From Clostridia bacterium (lineage in GTDB: Bacteria; Bacillota; Clostridia; Christensenellales; CAG-1252): a stretch of 15,453 nt of DNA. This document shows, in pieces, positions 7,308-14,691 of the stretch. The notes below the pieces were generated by a model. It was not told the DNA's origin and did no database searches. It saw only the letters and a program-made list of their open reading frames with translations. The translations under genes were made by a program, and so were the position numbers. The stretch covers positions 1 through 15,453 of the forward strand of contig JAEDHM010000020.1 in the NCBI GenBank assembly GCA_016296985.1, read 5' to 3'. The number at the start of each line of letters is the position of its first letter. The first letter of the stretch is position 1.

Positions 7308-8616
7308 AAGTATTGTTGCCGTTGTAGGCAGACCAAACGTAGGGAAAAGCACCCTTTTCAACAAATTGGCAGGCAGGCGGATAAGCATAGCTTTTGATAT
7401 GCCAGGCGTAACCCGTGACCGTATTTATGCCGATGTCGAGTGGTGTGGAAGACAATTCACCCTTATCGATACCGGCGGTATGGAAATGAAAAGCGAAGAC
7501 ACAATGTGGAAACACATAAGAAAGCAAGCGCAAACGGCGGTTGAAATTGCCGACGTAATCATATTTATTGCCGACGGAAGGGAGGGGATTTTAGCCGACG
7601 ACTATCGCATAGCCGACTATCTCCGTGCTACGAGAAAGCCCGTTGTTTTGGCAGTAAACAAACTTGACAATCCCGGCGACACCGCATACGAATTTTACGA
7701 ACTCGGTCTTGGTGATCCCTATCCCATTTCTGCCGAGCATAGCAAGGGAGTAGGCGATATGCTTGACAAGGTATGCGAATATCTTGGTGATTCCGCTTTA
7801 GTCGAGGAAGATGGCGAGGCGCTCAAAATTGCCGTTGTTGGTAAACCTAACGCAGGCAAAAGTTCTCTTTGCAATAAACTTTTGGGTTTTGACCGTACTA
7901 TCGTAAGCAATATTGCAGGCACTACCCGTGATGCTATTGACACACCTTTTACTTACAACGGACAAAAATATATCCTTATCGACACCGCAGGTATGAGAAG
8001 ACAGCGCGCCGTTGAGGAAGACGTTGAATACTACAGTGTAGTCCGCGCTCTTGCCGCAGTAAAACGCGCCGACGTTTGTCTTATCGTCATTGATGCAAGC
8101 GAAGACATAAGCGAACAAGATGTGCGAATTGCTGGCTACGTTCACGAACAAGGCAAACCTTCCATTATAGTAATGAACAAATGGGATTTGATTGAAAAGA
8201 ATACAAACACTATGAATACTTTCAACAAACGCCTTGCTCAAAGTTTGAAATTTATGGACTATTTCAAGCCTGCATACATTTCGGCTCTGACGGGAAAAAG
8301 AGTAGAAAAGATTATGGACGAAGTTTTGACCGTCTATGAAAACTCTTGTCGTCGTATCAGTACCGGTATCTTGAACGAGGTTATCAACGATTTGATTTCC
8401 ACCAACGAGCCTCCATCCAAAAACGGCAGAAGATTGAAAATCTACTTTACCACTCAAGCTTCAACCAATCCTCCCACAATCGTATTTTTCGTAAACGAAC
8501 CTCAACTTATGCACTTTTCATATTTGAGATATTTGGAAAACGGAATCCGAAACGCCTTCGACTTTTCAGGCACGCCGGTTAAGTTTGTGGTAAAAAGCAA
8601 AAAAGAAGAGAAATAA
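7300..8616 (+). CDS. der: Ribosome biogenesis GTPase Der (EngA)
   Basis: This 438-residue protein has the unique double GTPase arrangement of Der. Domain 1: GRPNVGKST (10-18), DMPGVTRDR (33-41), DTGG (57-60) and NKLD (120-123). Domain 2: GKPNAGKSS (181-189), AGTTRD (206-211), DTAG (228-231) and NKWD (293-296). A C-terminal KH-like domain occupies about 350-436. Der acts in late assembly of the 50S subunit and is usually essential. The start at ATG 7300 is supported by AGGTGAT (7289-7295); GTG 7291 and ATG 7294 are upstream alternatives. The overlap with the DUF512 gene indicates translational coupling. Confidence 0.98.
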   Translation: MSKSIVAVVGRPNVGKSTLFNKLAGRRISIAFDMPGVTRDRIYADVEWCGRQFTLIDTGGMEMKSEDTMWKHIRKQAQTAVEIADVIIFIADGREGILADDYRIADYLRATRKPVVLAVNKLDNPGDTAYEFYELGLGDPYPISAEHSKGVGDMLDKVCEYLGDSALVEEDGEALKIAVVGKPNAGKSSLCNKLLGFDRTIVSNIAGTTRDAIDTPFTYNGQKYILIDTAGMRRQRAVEEDVEYYSVVRALAAVKRADVCLIVIDASEDISEQDVRIAGYVHEQGKPSIIVMNKWDLIEKNTNTMNTFNKRLAQSLKFMDYFKPAYISALTGKRVEKIMDEVLTVYENSCRRISTGILNEVINDLISTNEPPSKNGRRLKIYFTTQASTNPPTIVFFVNEPQLMHFSYLRYLENGIRNAFDFSGTPVKFVVKSKKEEK

Positions 8617-8643
8617 TTCGCATATTGCGATATAGGAGTTTTT

Positions 8644-9915
8644 ATGAACTATTCTACTTTAAGTAAGGAAGAACAAAACCTCGCTTTTGCAGAAATTAAA
8701 AAGAAATATCAAGCCTTGCAAAGGGAAAAACTTTCCTTGGATATCTCAAGAGGAAAGCCCTCAAGCGAGCAACTTGATTTAAGTTTGCCCCTTTTGGATA
8801 TGCTTTCATCCAATTACAAAAACCCAAAGGGAGCAGGGGACTATCGCAATTACGGTTACCTTGACGGAATTCCCGAAGCAAAAGCTTTGTTTGCCGAACT
8901 TCTAGAAGTTTCATCGGATATGGTTTTCGTGGCAGGAAACAGCAGTTTGCATCTTATCTACGACGTTATTTCCGATGCATATTGCTTTGGTATCCAAGGA
9001 AACGTACCTTGGAGCAAAACCAAAGTAAAGTTTTTGTGCCCCGTTCCCGGTTACGACAGACACTTCACAATCCTCGACAAGTTTGGAATCGAAATGATCG
9101 CAATTCCTTCATCCCCCATCGGTCCTGATATGGATCTGGTAGAACAACTTGTTCAAGACCCCGAGGTGAAGGGCATCATTTGCGTTCCTCGTTTCGGCAA
9201 TCCCGACGGCGGAATCTACAGTGACGAAACCGTTGAACGCCTGGCAAATATGAAGGTAGGCGCAAGTGATTTCCGTATCTATTGGGACAACGCCTATTTT
9301 ATCCACGAGTTCTATCCCGATTCTCCCAAACTTAAAAACATTTTCGATGCTTGCAAAACGGCTGGTAATATCGATCGTGTTATCGAATTTGCATCTACAA
9401 GCAAAATCACTTTCCCCGGAGCAGGCGTTGCTGTAATAGTCATGGGCGAAAACAATATGAAAGAATTCAAGAAAAACGCTTTCGTCCGTACCATTTCCTA
9501 CAACAAACTCAACCAATACGCTCACGTGCTTTTCTTGAAGGATTCCGAAACAGTAAAATCCATTATGGCAAAACACGCCGAGATGCTAAAACCTCGTTTT
9601 GATACCTTAGAAAAGGCTTTGGAAGAAAGTTTCAGTGATTGCGACTACGTTGATTGGACAATTCCTAAAGGCGGTTATTTCGTTTCTCTCAACGTTATGC
9701 AAGGTACTGCAAAAAGGGTAGTCGAACTTTGCAAAAACGCAGGACTTATCCTAACCCCAGCAGGGGCAACCTATCCTTTGGGTATTGACGACCTTGACCG
9801 AAATATCCGACTTGCCCCCTCGTGCACCGTACAAGAAGAGTTGCAAATCGCTTGCAACGTTTTGGTGTGCGCAATCGAATACGCTATTTTAGAAAAACTT
9901 ACAACGGAAGAATAA
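8644..9915 (+). CDS. Class I-c PLP-dependent aminotransferase
   Basis: This 423-residue fold-type I aminotransferase resembles the class Ic aspartate aminotransferase group. The PLP lysine lies in FASTSKITFPG (K254), the pyridine-nitrogen aspartate in YWDNAY (D215), and the substrate carboxylate arginine in NIRLAPS (R389). The cofactor-ring asparagine lies in FGNPDGG (N186), where most relatives read N-P-T-G; the aspartate after proline is unusual and may bear on specificity. SRGKPS (35-40) near the N-terminus is also typical. The likely reaction is amino-group transfer between aspartate, or a similar amino acid, and 2-oxoglutarate. An AGGAG site precedes the ATG. It lies 27 bases after der and one base before a PLP-family kinase gene. 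Confidence 0.88.
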   Translation: MNYSTLSKEEQNLAFAEIKKKYQALQREKLSLDISRGKPSSEQLDLSLPLLDMLSSNYKNPKGAGDYRNYGYLDGIPEAKALFAELLEVSSDMVFVAGNSSLHLIYDVISDAYCFGIQGNVPWSKTKVKFLCPVPGYDRHFTILDKFGIEMIAIPSSPIGPDMDLVEQLVQDPEVKGIICVPRFGNPDGGIYSDETVERLANMKVGASDFRIYWDNAYFIHEFYPDSPKLKNIFDACKTAGNIDRVIEFASTSKITFPGAGVAVIVMGENNMKEFKKNAFVRTISYNKLNQYAHVLFLKDSETVKSIMAKHAEMLKPRFDTLEKALEESFSDCDYVDWTIPKGGYFVSLNVMQGTAKRVVELCKNAGLILTPAGATYPLGIDDLDRNIRLAPSCTVQEELQIACNVLVCAIEYAILEKLTTEE

Positions 9916-9916
9916 T

Positions 9917-10747
9917 ATGAGTAATATCTTGGTATTTAACGATTTATCCACTGTGGGAAACATTTCCCTCAACGTAGTTACTCCTGCGCTAAGCGTTTTA
10001 GGACACAACGTCTATCCTATCGCAACCGCAGTTCTCTCATCTCAAACGGGTTTTGAAAGTTTTTATCTTGACGATCGCCTTGACTCTCTCAATTTTATTG
10101 GTAGAGAACTTGAGGCTCTCGACCTTAAAATCGACGCTATTTTGGTAGGATATTTACCAAGCGGAATTGGTGTTGAAAACCTTTGGGCAATCATTGACTT
10201 CTATCTCAAAAAGGGCGCAAAACTTTACGTTGATCCTATTTTGGGTGATAATGGCGAACTTTATACTACGGTTGACGAGCCTTTGTGCGAATTTATGCAA
10301 GAACTTATTTGTCGCGCCGACTATATCTTCCCCAATCTTACCGAGGCGTGCTTGCTTTCGGGATTTGATTACGTAGATACCATATATAAAATAAACGCAG
10401 GTATGGGCGGAGAGGTTACCAAGGCGATTGGTAAAAAACTTTTGGATATGGGCGCAGAAAGGGTTATCATCACAAGTATTCTCGAAGGCGACGTTGTAAC
10501 AAACCTTTATATGGACGACAATCTTTCTTTCTCCGTTAACCGTCCTTTTGAAAAGACGGGATTTTCAGGTACGGGAGATCTATTCTCTGCCGTAGTTACC
10601 GGCTGTCTTGAAAACAACTGCACCCAAAGGGCGTCTATTGAAAAGGCAGCGGACTTTGTCCTTGAGTGCGTAAGAGGAACAGAATCCTACCGTGATCCCA
10701 AGTACGGAATGGACGTTTCAAAAAACCTCAAACTTTTGCTTGACTAG
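9917..10747 (+). CDS. Pyridoxal/pyridoxamine kinase-type ribokinase-family protein
   Basis: This 276-residue kinase belongs to the ribokinase superfamily branch with PdxK/PdxY and ThiD. Seen in order are an N-terminal substrate strand with NDLSTVGN (8-15), VDPILGDNG (105-113), PNLTEA (139-144) and the anion-hole/catalytic motif GFSGTGD (215-221) with D221 as the likely base. It probably phosphorylates the hydroxymethyl group of pyridoxal or pyridoxamine, or of a pyrimidine thiamine precursor. Its start lies one base after the stop of a PLP-dependent aminotransferase, favouring a vitamin B6 salvage role. It is the last gene of the operon and is followed by a terminator. Confidence 0.85.
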   Translation: MSNILVFNDLSTVGNISLNVVTPALSVLGHNVYPIATAVLSSQTGFESFYLDDRLDSLNFIGRELEALDLKIDAILVGYLPSGIGVENLWAIIDFYLKKGAKLYVDPILGDNGELYTTVDEPLCEFMQELICRADYIFPNLTEACLLSGFDYVDTIYKINAGMGGEVTKAIGKKLLDMGAERVIITSILEGDVVTNLYMDDNLSFSVNRPFEKTGFSGTGDLFSAVVTGCLENNCTQRASIEKAADFVLECVRGTESYRDPKYGMDVSKNLKLLLD

Positions 10748-10770
10748 GTTAAAACAATACGTATAAAAAC

Positions 10771-10797
10771 AAACGGCGGAAAAATCCGTCGTTTTTT
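10771..10797 (+). terminator. Intrinsic terminator of the DUF512-der-aminotransferase-kinase operon
   Basis: AAACGGCGGA (10771-10780) and TCCGTCGTTT (10785-10794) pair with one G-T pair around an AAAA loop, followed by T's to 10797. Confidence 0.88.
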
Positions 10798-10826
10798 GCA
10801 TAACCCACTTTTCCTCCGCATACATT
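10798..10826 (+). promoter_or_regulatory. SigE-type (mother-cell sporulation) promoter of spoIVA
   Basis: CATACATT (10819-10826) is an exact match to the SigE -10 consensus CATACANT. GCATAAC (10798-10804), 14 bases upstream, matches five of seven positions of the SigE -35 KMATATT. Expected transcription start is near 10833, about 23 bases before the ATG. The -35 box begins directly after the terminator T-run of the upstream operon. Known biology agrees: spoIVA is SigE-controlled in Bacillus. Confidence 0.75.
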
Positions 10827-10850
10827 TTAGGGAAAAAGCAAAACGGAGGA
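10812..10850 (+). promoter_or_regulatory. Inverted repeat pairing the spoIVA ribosome binding site
   Basis: TCCTCCG (10812-10818) is an exact reverse complement of CGGAGGA (10844-10850), which contains the Shine-Dalgarno sequence of spoIVA. The left arm lies upstream of the predicted SigE transcription start, so it would exist only in read-through RNA from the upstream operon, where it could mask the ribosome binding site. Confidence 0.4.
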
Positions 10851-10855
10851 TTTCT

Positions 10856-12334
10856 ATGGATACATTCAACCTTTACGAGGACGTAGCAACACGCACCGAC
10901 GGTGATATTTATCTTGGTGTAGTGGGGCCTGTAAGGACAGGCAAATCAACCTTTATCAAAAGGTTTATGGAACTTTTGGTATTACCTAATATCCAAGACA
11001 AAAACAAGCAAAAACGAGCAATGGACGAGATGCCTCAGTCCGCTGACGGAAAGACGGTTATGACAACCCAACCCAAGTTTGTCCCTGCCGAGGCAGTTGA
11101 TATTCGCATAGGCGAGAAGATGGATGCAAGGGTGCGTCTTATCGATTGCGTAGGCTATATGGTAGACGGAGCAATGGGGGGTACCGAGGACGGAAAGACT
11201 CGTATGGTAAAAACACCTTGGTTTGCCGAGGCAATTCCTTTTGAAAAGGCGGCGGAAATAGGAACGCAAAAAGTTATTTCCGAGCATTCCACTATTGGTA
11301 TCGTCATAACCTGTGATGGTAGTGTTACCGACATTTCGCGCTCAAAATACGTGGATGCCGAGCAGAGAGCGGTAACCGAACTTAAAAGCATAGGCAAACC
11401 TTTCGCTGTTGTATTGAATACCAAAACTCCCGAAGACGTTGACACTAAAAAACTTCAAGAGGCGTTGAGGGAAAGATACGGTGTGCCCGTTTTAGCAAAG
11501 GACGTACTTAATATGACTGAAAGAGATGCTTACGAAATTCTTGAAAGCATTTTGATGGAATTCCCCGTAAAGATGCTTGATGCTCAAATACCCTCTTGGA
11601 TTCAAGCACTTCCTTCTACCGACCCAGTAGTAGCGCATATTTTATCAGGTCTTGAAAAAATGACGGAAAAAATTAAAAAAATGAGTGACGTAAAAAGTGA
11701 CGTCAAGGTTTTTGCCGACAGTCCCTTCGTTACAAAATGCGACCTTGTTTCTCTTGATATGGGAAGGGGGAGAATAGTGTTAGAAATGGCGGTAAAACCC
11801 GAACTTTTCTACAACGTATTATCCGACTACAGCGGAAAGACAATCGACGACGATTTCACTTTGATGGCATACGTGAGAGAGTTGACAGGGGCGGCGGAAT
11901 CCTACAACAAGATTAAAAACGCCCTTGACGAGGTTGCAATAAGAGGATACGGCGTAGTTCCTCCTTCAATGGGCGAAATGGTTTTGGAAGAACCTGAAAT
12001 TGTAAAGCAGTCGGGAAGATTCGGCGTACGTCTTCGCGCATCCGCACCTGCCTTACACATTATGAAGGTTGACGTTACCACTGAGGTGAATCCAATCGTG
12101 GGAAGCGAGGCTCAAAGCGAAGAACTAGTCAAATATCTTTTGTCCGAATTTGAAACCGATCCCCAAGGAATTTGGCAAACCAATATGTTTGGCAAGTCGT
12201 TGGAAAGCTTGGTCAACGAGGGACTAAACAACAAACTTACTGCAGTACCTGACGAAGCGCATTTGAAGATGCGTAAAACTCTTGGTCGTATAATCAACGA
12301 AGGGAAGGGCGGTATGATTTGTATACTGTTGTAA
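10856..12334 (+). CDS. spoIVA: Stage IV sporulation protein A, spore coat base ATPase
   Basis: This 492-residue protein has the same length as Bacillus subtilis SpoIVA. It starts MDTFNLYEDVATRTDGDIYL, and a Walker A motif GPVRTGKST spans 24-32 in an N-terminal TRAFAC-type domain. A long middle region and a conserved hydrophobic C-terminus (GGMICILL) follow. SpoIVA is an ATPase that polymerises on the outer forespore membrane, anchored by SpoVM, and forms the basement layer on which the coat is built; it is also needed for cortex formation. The ATG at 10856 follows a GGAGGA site by five bases; a longer frame from 10796 would run through the promoter and is rejected. It is a single-gene unit behind a SigE-like promoter. 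Confidence 0.98.
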   Translation: MDTFNLYEDVATRTDGDIYLGVVGPVRTGKSTFIKRFMELLVLPNIQDKNKQKRAMDEMPQSADGKTVMTTQPKFVPAEAVDIRIGEKMDARVRLIDCVGYMVDGAMGGTEDGKTRMVKTPWFAEAIPFEKAAEIGTQKVISEHSTIGIVITCDGSVTDISRSKYVDAEQRAVTELKSIGKPFAVVLNTKTPEDVDTKKLQEALRERYGVPVLAKDVLNMTERDAYEILESILMEFPVKMLDAQIPSWIQALPSTDPVVAHILSGLEKMTEKIKKMSDVKSDVKVFADSPFVTKCDLVSLDMGRGRIVLEMAVKPELFYNVLSDYSGKTIDDDFTLMAYVRELTGAAESYNKIKNALDEVAIRGYGVVPPSMGEMVLEEPEIVKQSGRFGVRLRASAPALHIMKVDVTTEVNPIVGSEAQSEELVKYLLSEFETDPQGIWQTNMFGKSLESLVNEGLNNKLTAVPDEAHLKMRKTLGRIINEGKGGMICILL

Positions 12335-12376
12335 AGGAAATTAGCAAATATTTGTCGAATATAGCAAAATAATTCA

Positions 12377-12414
12377 CCTAAAAAAAGCAATCCACGAAGG
12401 ATTGCTTTTTTAGG
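12377..12414. terminator. Bidirectional terminator between spoIVA and the lipid kinase
   Basis: CCTAAAAAAAGCAATCC (12377-12393) pairs with GGATTGCTTTTTTAGG (12399-12414) around a short loop. A-tract and T-tract on the two sides let it serve both the plus-strand spoIVA and the minus-strand kinase gene, which converge here. The left tract has one extra A. Confidence 0.88.
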
Positions 12415-12416
12415 TT

Positions 12417-13289
12417 TTACATAAATACTTCAAGTTGATTGCTGACGATTTTGCAGTCAAGAACTTTATCTTTGAAAAGTTCGCCGTCAAGCTGAATACA
12501 ACCTTCGTCCAAAATTTCAATTTTACATTCTTTTACGTTGTATACTTCAGAACAAGGTTGGTAAATATGTTTTCCGCCACTTAGGAATTTGATTAAAAGA
12601 CCGGGAATTTTGCGTTTCTTAACTTCGTTTACCACAACAACGGTGATATAACCGTCGTCGATTACGGAAGTAGGCGAGATTGCCATACCGCCACCGATAT
12701 AATTTCCGTTTGCCGCAACAATGATGAAAACTGATTTTTCAGTGGTAACGCCGTCAACGGTAAGTCTAAGTTTGTGGAATTTTACGTGACACAAAACATT
12801 TAAAAGAGAGGCGTAATATTTCATTTTGCCCTTAAACGCTTTCATTGTAGAATACTTTTCTAAAACGTCAACGTCCAATCCTGCGCCGGCAGCGTTGAGA
12901 GCGCGTCTTTCCCCAATTTGTATAAAGTCGATATATCTCTTTTCACCCTTGATTGCTGAAAGTATAGCCTTTTCGGGGTCGGTACTTATTTTTGCAGCAG
13001 CGGCAAAGTCGTTACCTGTACCGCAAGGGATAAAGGAAATGGTGATTTTAGAAAAATCGGTAACACCGTTTAGCACTTCGTTAAAAGAACCGTCACCACC
13101 CAAAATTACAAGATTTGTATGATCTTGACTGTCATTTAATTCTTTTACAATTTGCGTAGCGTGAGCGGCGCGTTGAGTTTTGTGAACTTTATATTCAATG
13201 CCTTCTTTATCAAGCAAAGCGGTAATTTTGTCTAAAGCTTTTGCGCCCTTTCCTTTTCCGCTTTTAGGATTTACAATTATATCAAACAT
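12417..13289 (-). CDS. Diacylglycerol/lipid kinase (YegS/DgkB/BmrU family)
   Basis: This 290-residue soluble lipid kinase carries the family marks: MFDIIVNPKSGKGKG (1-15), the nucleotide-binding GGDGSFNEVLNG (64-75) and PCGTGNDFA (88-96), and a C-terminal beta-sandwich ending with the conserved LDGE segment. It is predicted to phosphorylate diacylglycerol or a related lipid with ATP, recycling diacylglycerol formed when phosphatidylglycerol is used for polymer synthesis. The start is placed at the ATG read at 13289, since a GGAGGT ribosome binding site lies six bases upstream; a 16-residue longer frame would run through the promoter. It has its own promoter immediately after the upstream membrane-protein gene. 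Confidence 0.93.
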   Translation of the reverse strand: MFDIIVNPKSGKGKGAKALDKITALLDKEGIEYKVHKTQRAAHATQIVKELNDSQDHTNLVILGGDGSFNEVLNGVTDFSKITISFIPCGTGNDFAAAAKISTDPEKAILSAIKGEKRYIDFIQIGERRALNAAGAGLDVDVLEKYSTMKAFKGKMKYYASLLNVLCHVKFHKLRLTVDGVTTEKSVFIIVAANGNYIGGGMAISPTSVIDDGYITVVVVNEVKKRKIPGLLIKFLSGGKHIYQPCSEVYNVKECKIEILDEGCIQLDGELFKDKVLDCKIVSNQLEVFM

Positions 13290-13308
13290 AGGATTACCTC
13301 CATATACG

Positions 13309-13337
13309 ATTTTACCATTAACTGGAATTCTTGTCAA
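13309..13337 (-). promoter_or_regulatory. SigA-type promoter of the lipid kinase gene
   Basis: On the minus strand a perfect -35 TTGACA (13337-13332) and -10 TAAAAT (13314-13309) are separated by 17 bases. It lies between the stop of the upstream membrane-protein gene and the kinase ribosome binding site. Confidence 0.75.
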
Positions 13338-13342
13338 ATATC

Positions 13343-14071
13343 TTATTCTTCTACCTTTTCAGAAGTATCAACAATAGGGTCTAAAACAGGAGTAGGTACT
13401 TCGGCAATATAGGGGACTTTATCGCCCTTGAACGCAAAGTTTACAACCACAAGGGTAATAAGCGCAAAAACTAAAGAAATTGCTTTTCCCATATACAACG
13501 CCGCTATTCTCATCCAAAATTCCCTTGTTAATATAGAAATTTTGAAACTTGAAGTGCAAGCGTTGAAGACGATGGATTCAACCAAACTTGCGACGATCAA
13601 AACAAGGATAACCGCAAGAAAAAGGTTGACCTTCTTTTTGCGCAAAAAGTGAAAGAGGGAAAGCATTGCAAGACATGCAAGGATTGATGCAATGCAACTT
13701 GACAAATAGGTTAGGAAATCAAGCAAAATTTCAAGAGAAAAACCGTATGCGGCAATACCTGCAATAAGCTCAATAATGGCAGCAAAAATTATTGCGCCCA
13801 TAGAGCATACAATAAGAGTGATGACGTCCTTTTTGCCGTAATATGCAAACATCATTAAAACGCAAAATAGGAAAAGCATATAAACGACTGATTCCATACC
13901 AAACACGAAGTCGCCGATTTTAATTGGGAACTTAGCCGAGTTGAAGACGTTTGCATTACAGGCGCTACCAATAGCCAAAGTATAAAGTATGGACGAGCGG
14001 AATTTCTTTTGGAAAATCAAATACAATCCACTACCTATAACGCAAAATAAAAATAAGTACAAAATCTTCAT
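13343..14071 (-). CDS. Unrecognised polytopic membrane protein, possibly transporter-like
   Basis: This 242-residue protein has about six or seven hydrophobic segments and a proline- and acid-rich C-terminal tail (about 216-242) without a membrane segment. I do not recognise it with confidence. The region with NVFNSAKFPIKIGDFVFG (41-58), followed by a hydrophobic segment and YYGKKDV (76-82), loosely recalls the order of features in VUT/YhhQ-type queuosine-precursor transporters, but the defining residues are not clear enough to assign it. The ATG at 14071 is preceded by a weak GGTGAAG site. It has its own promoter with an overlapping palindrome, which suggests that its expression is controlled. 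Confidence 0.72.
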   Translation of the reverse strand: MKILYLFLFCVIGSGLYLIFQKKFRSSILYTLAIGSACNANVFNSAKFPIKIGDFVFGMESVVYMLFLFCVLMMFAYYGKKDVITLIVCSMGAIIFAAIIELIAGIAAYGFSLEILLDFLTYLSSCIASILACLAMLSLFHFLRKKKVNLFLAVILVLIVASLVESIVFNACTSSFKISILTREFWMRIAALYMGKAISLVFALITLVVVNFAFKGDKVPYIAEVPTPVLDPIVDTSEKVEE

Positions 14072-14095
14072 TATTCTTCACCAATGTTTTTTTGT

Positions 14096-14125
14096 ATTAT
14101 ACAAGACTGTATAATATCTTGTCAA
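14096..14125 (-). promoter_or_regulatory. SigA-type promoter with overlapping palindromic operator
   Basis: On the minus strand, TTGACA (14125-14120) and TATAAT (14101-14096) are 18 bases apart. The -10 box is part of a perfect inverted repeat, ATTATACA (14096-14103), four-base centre, TGTATAAT (14108-14115). A dimeric repressor bound there would cover the -10 and spacer. I cannot assign the repressor family. Confidence 0.65.
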
Positions 14126-14241
14126 TATTCAAAAAATACGCACTTACAAAAAGGATGAATGATCTAATACGAAAAATGACAACAAGGAAAATCGTAGGGA
14201 AAATAAAAAAGAAATATTTTTAAAAAAATTGCAAAAAACGA

Positions 14242-14270
14242 TTTACAAAAAAGGGAAAGGTATGTATAAT
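14242..14270 (+). promoter_or_regulatory. Promoter of tRNA-Lys
   Basis: TTTACA (14242-14247) and a perfect TATAAT (14265-14270) are 17 bases apart, and the tRNA begins 13 bases after the -10 box. Upstream, 14126-14241 is AT-rich with A-tracts that could act as an UP-type element; no gene is seen there. Confidence 0.8.
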
Positions 14271-14283
14271 ACTAATGTTGTAA

Positions 14284-14359
<76 letters not shown>

Positions 14360-14362
14360 AGG

Positions 14363-14385
14363 ACGGCACGAAAGTGCCGTTTTTT
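14363..14385 (+). terminator. Intrinsic terminator after tRNA-Lys
   Basis: ACGGCAC (14363-14369), GAAA tetraloop, GTGCCGT (14374-14380) is followed by a T-run to 14385. It is a compact, strong terminator three bases after the CCA. Confidence 0.92.
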
Positions 14386-14393
14386 ATTTAGCA

Positions 14394-14569
14394 AGGGACT
14401 CGAACGGGTTTGAATCGACAACCAAGCGATGAAAACGGATGGGTTGTCGACAAATGGTCCGGTGGAGCATTTGAAACCCCGGCATGAAAGCGAGCCTAAA
14501 CCGTAGGTTGGCAACGCAGTTGCGAAATGAACATTTGGCGAAGCGGCGTGAGCCCTGAAGGTGTACCAA
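14394..14569 (+). repeat. Structured tRNA-3'-end-associated element
   Basis: This segment of about 176 bases is visibly richer in GC than the surrounding intergenic DNA and holds no credible ORF. It opens with AGGGACTCGAAC (14394-14405), the exact reverse complement of the tRNA T-arm at 14336-14347, and closes with a direct copy of the tRNA 3' end (14553-14569). Potential pairings are nested: AGGGACTC with GAGCCCT at the ends (one bulge); GGGTTT (14406-14411) with AAACCC (14474-14479); within it the 9-bp hairpin TCGACAACC/GGTTGTCGA (14415-14423, 14442-14450) and the hairpin CAAATG/CATTTG (14451-14456, 14468-14473) with TCC-GGT-GGA at its tip. Smaller hairpins follow: AACC-GTA-GGTT (14499-14509) and GCAAC-GCA-GTTGC (14511-14523). 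It may be a miniature integrated element, a tRNA-linked repeat family or a structured RNA. It is not a tRNA: no complete cloverleaf can be drawn. Confidence 0.65.
14553..14569 (+). repeat. Direct repeat, second copy (displaced tRNA 3' end)
   Basis: This is identical to 14344-14360 and includes CCA. The preceding bases GAG also match the tRNA (GAGTCCC against GAGCCC, one base missing). It is followed at once by a second terminator, as the end of a tRNA gene would be. Confidence 0.92.
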
Positions 14570-14570
14570 T

Positions 14571-14606
14571 AAGAACGTAAATCGAACATAGATTTGCGTT
14601 CTTTTT
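14571..14606 (+). terminator. Second intrinsic terminator, after the displaced tRNA end
   Basis: AAGAACGTAAATC (14571-14583) pairs with GATTTGCGTTCTT (14591-14603), with one G-T pair and a 7-base loop, and runs into T's to 14606. It starts two bases after the copied CCA and could be the ancestral tRNA-Lys terminator. Confidence 0.88.
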
Positions 14607-14621
14607 CTTTGTCAAAAATTA

Positions 14622-14688
14622 AGGGCAGGACATTTCGCCCCGCCCTATAAGGTTTTCTATTAAAGTTTACAATTCCCGCCCGAAATGT
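14622..14688. other. Intergenic inverted repeat between terminators
   Basis: ACATTTCG (14630-14637) and CGAAATGT (14681-14688) are perfect inverted repeats about 43 bases apart. The left side also allows AGGGC/GCCCT pairing (14622-14626, 14642-14646). The section is GC-rich at both ends, has no ORF, and lies just past the end of the minus-strand gene. Its function is unknown. Confidence 0.5.
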
Positions 14689-14691
14689 AAG

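Noticed and set aside
7798..8457. Minus-strand 219-residue ORF
   Set aside because: It lies entirely inside der, which is certain from its GTPase motifs; it has no ribosome binding site and no recognisable domain.
9109..9576. Minus-strand 155-residue ORF
   Set aside because: It is antisense to the aminotransferase core, including the PLP-lysine region; composition explains it.
10796..10855. 20-residue N-terminal extension of SpoIVA from TTG 10796
   Set aside because: It would overlap the upstream terminator and the SigE promoter, and ATG 10856 has a perfect ribosome binding site and gives the standard 492-residue length.
14126..14241. Possible small gene or leader peptide in the AT-rich gap before the tRNA
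   Set aside because: Only very short frames without ribosome binding sites are present; the A-rich sequence fits a tRNA promoter upstream region.
14553..14569. Second functional tRNA-Lys gene
   Set aside because: Only the 3' end is present; no D-arm or anticodon arm can be built from the preceding bases.
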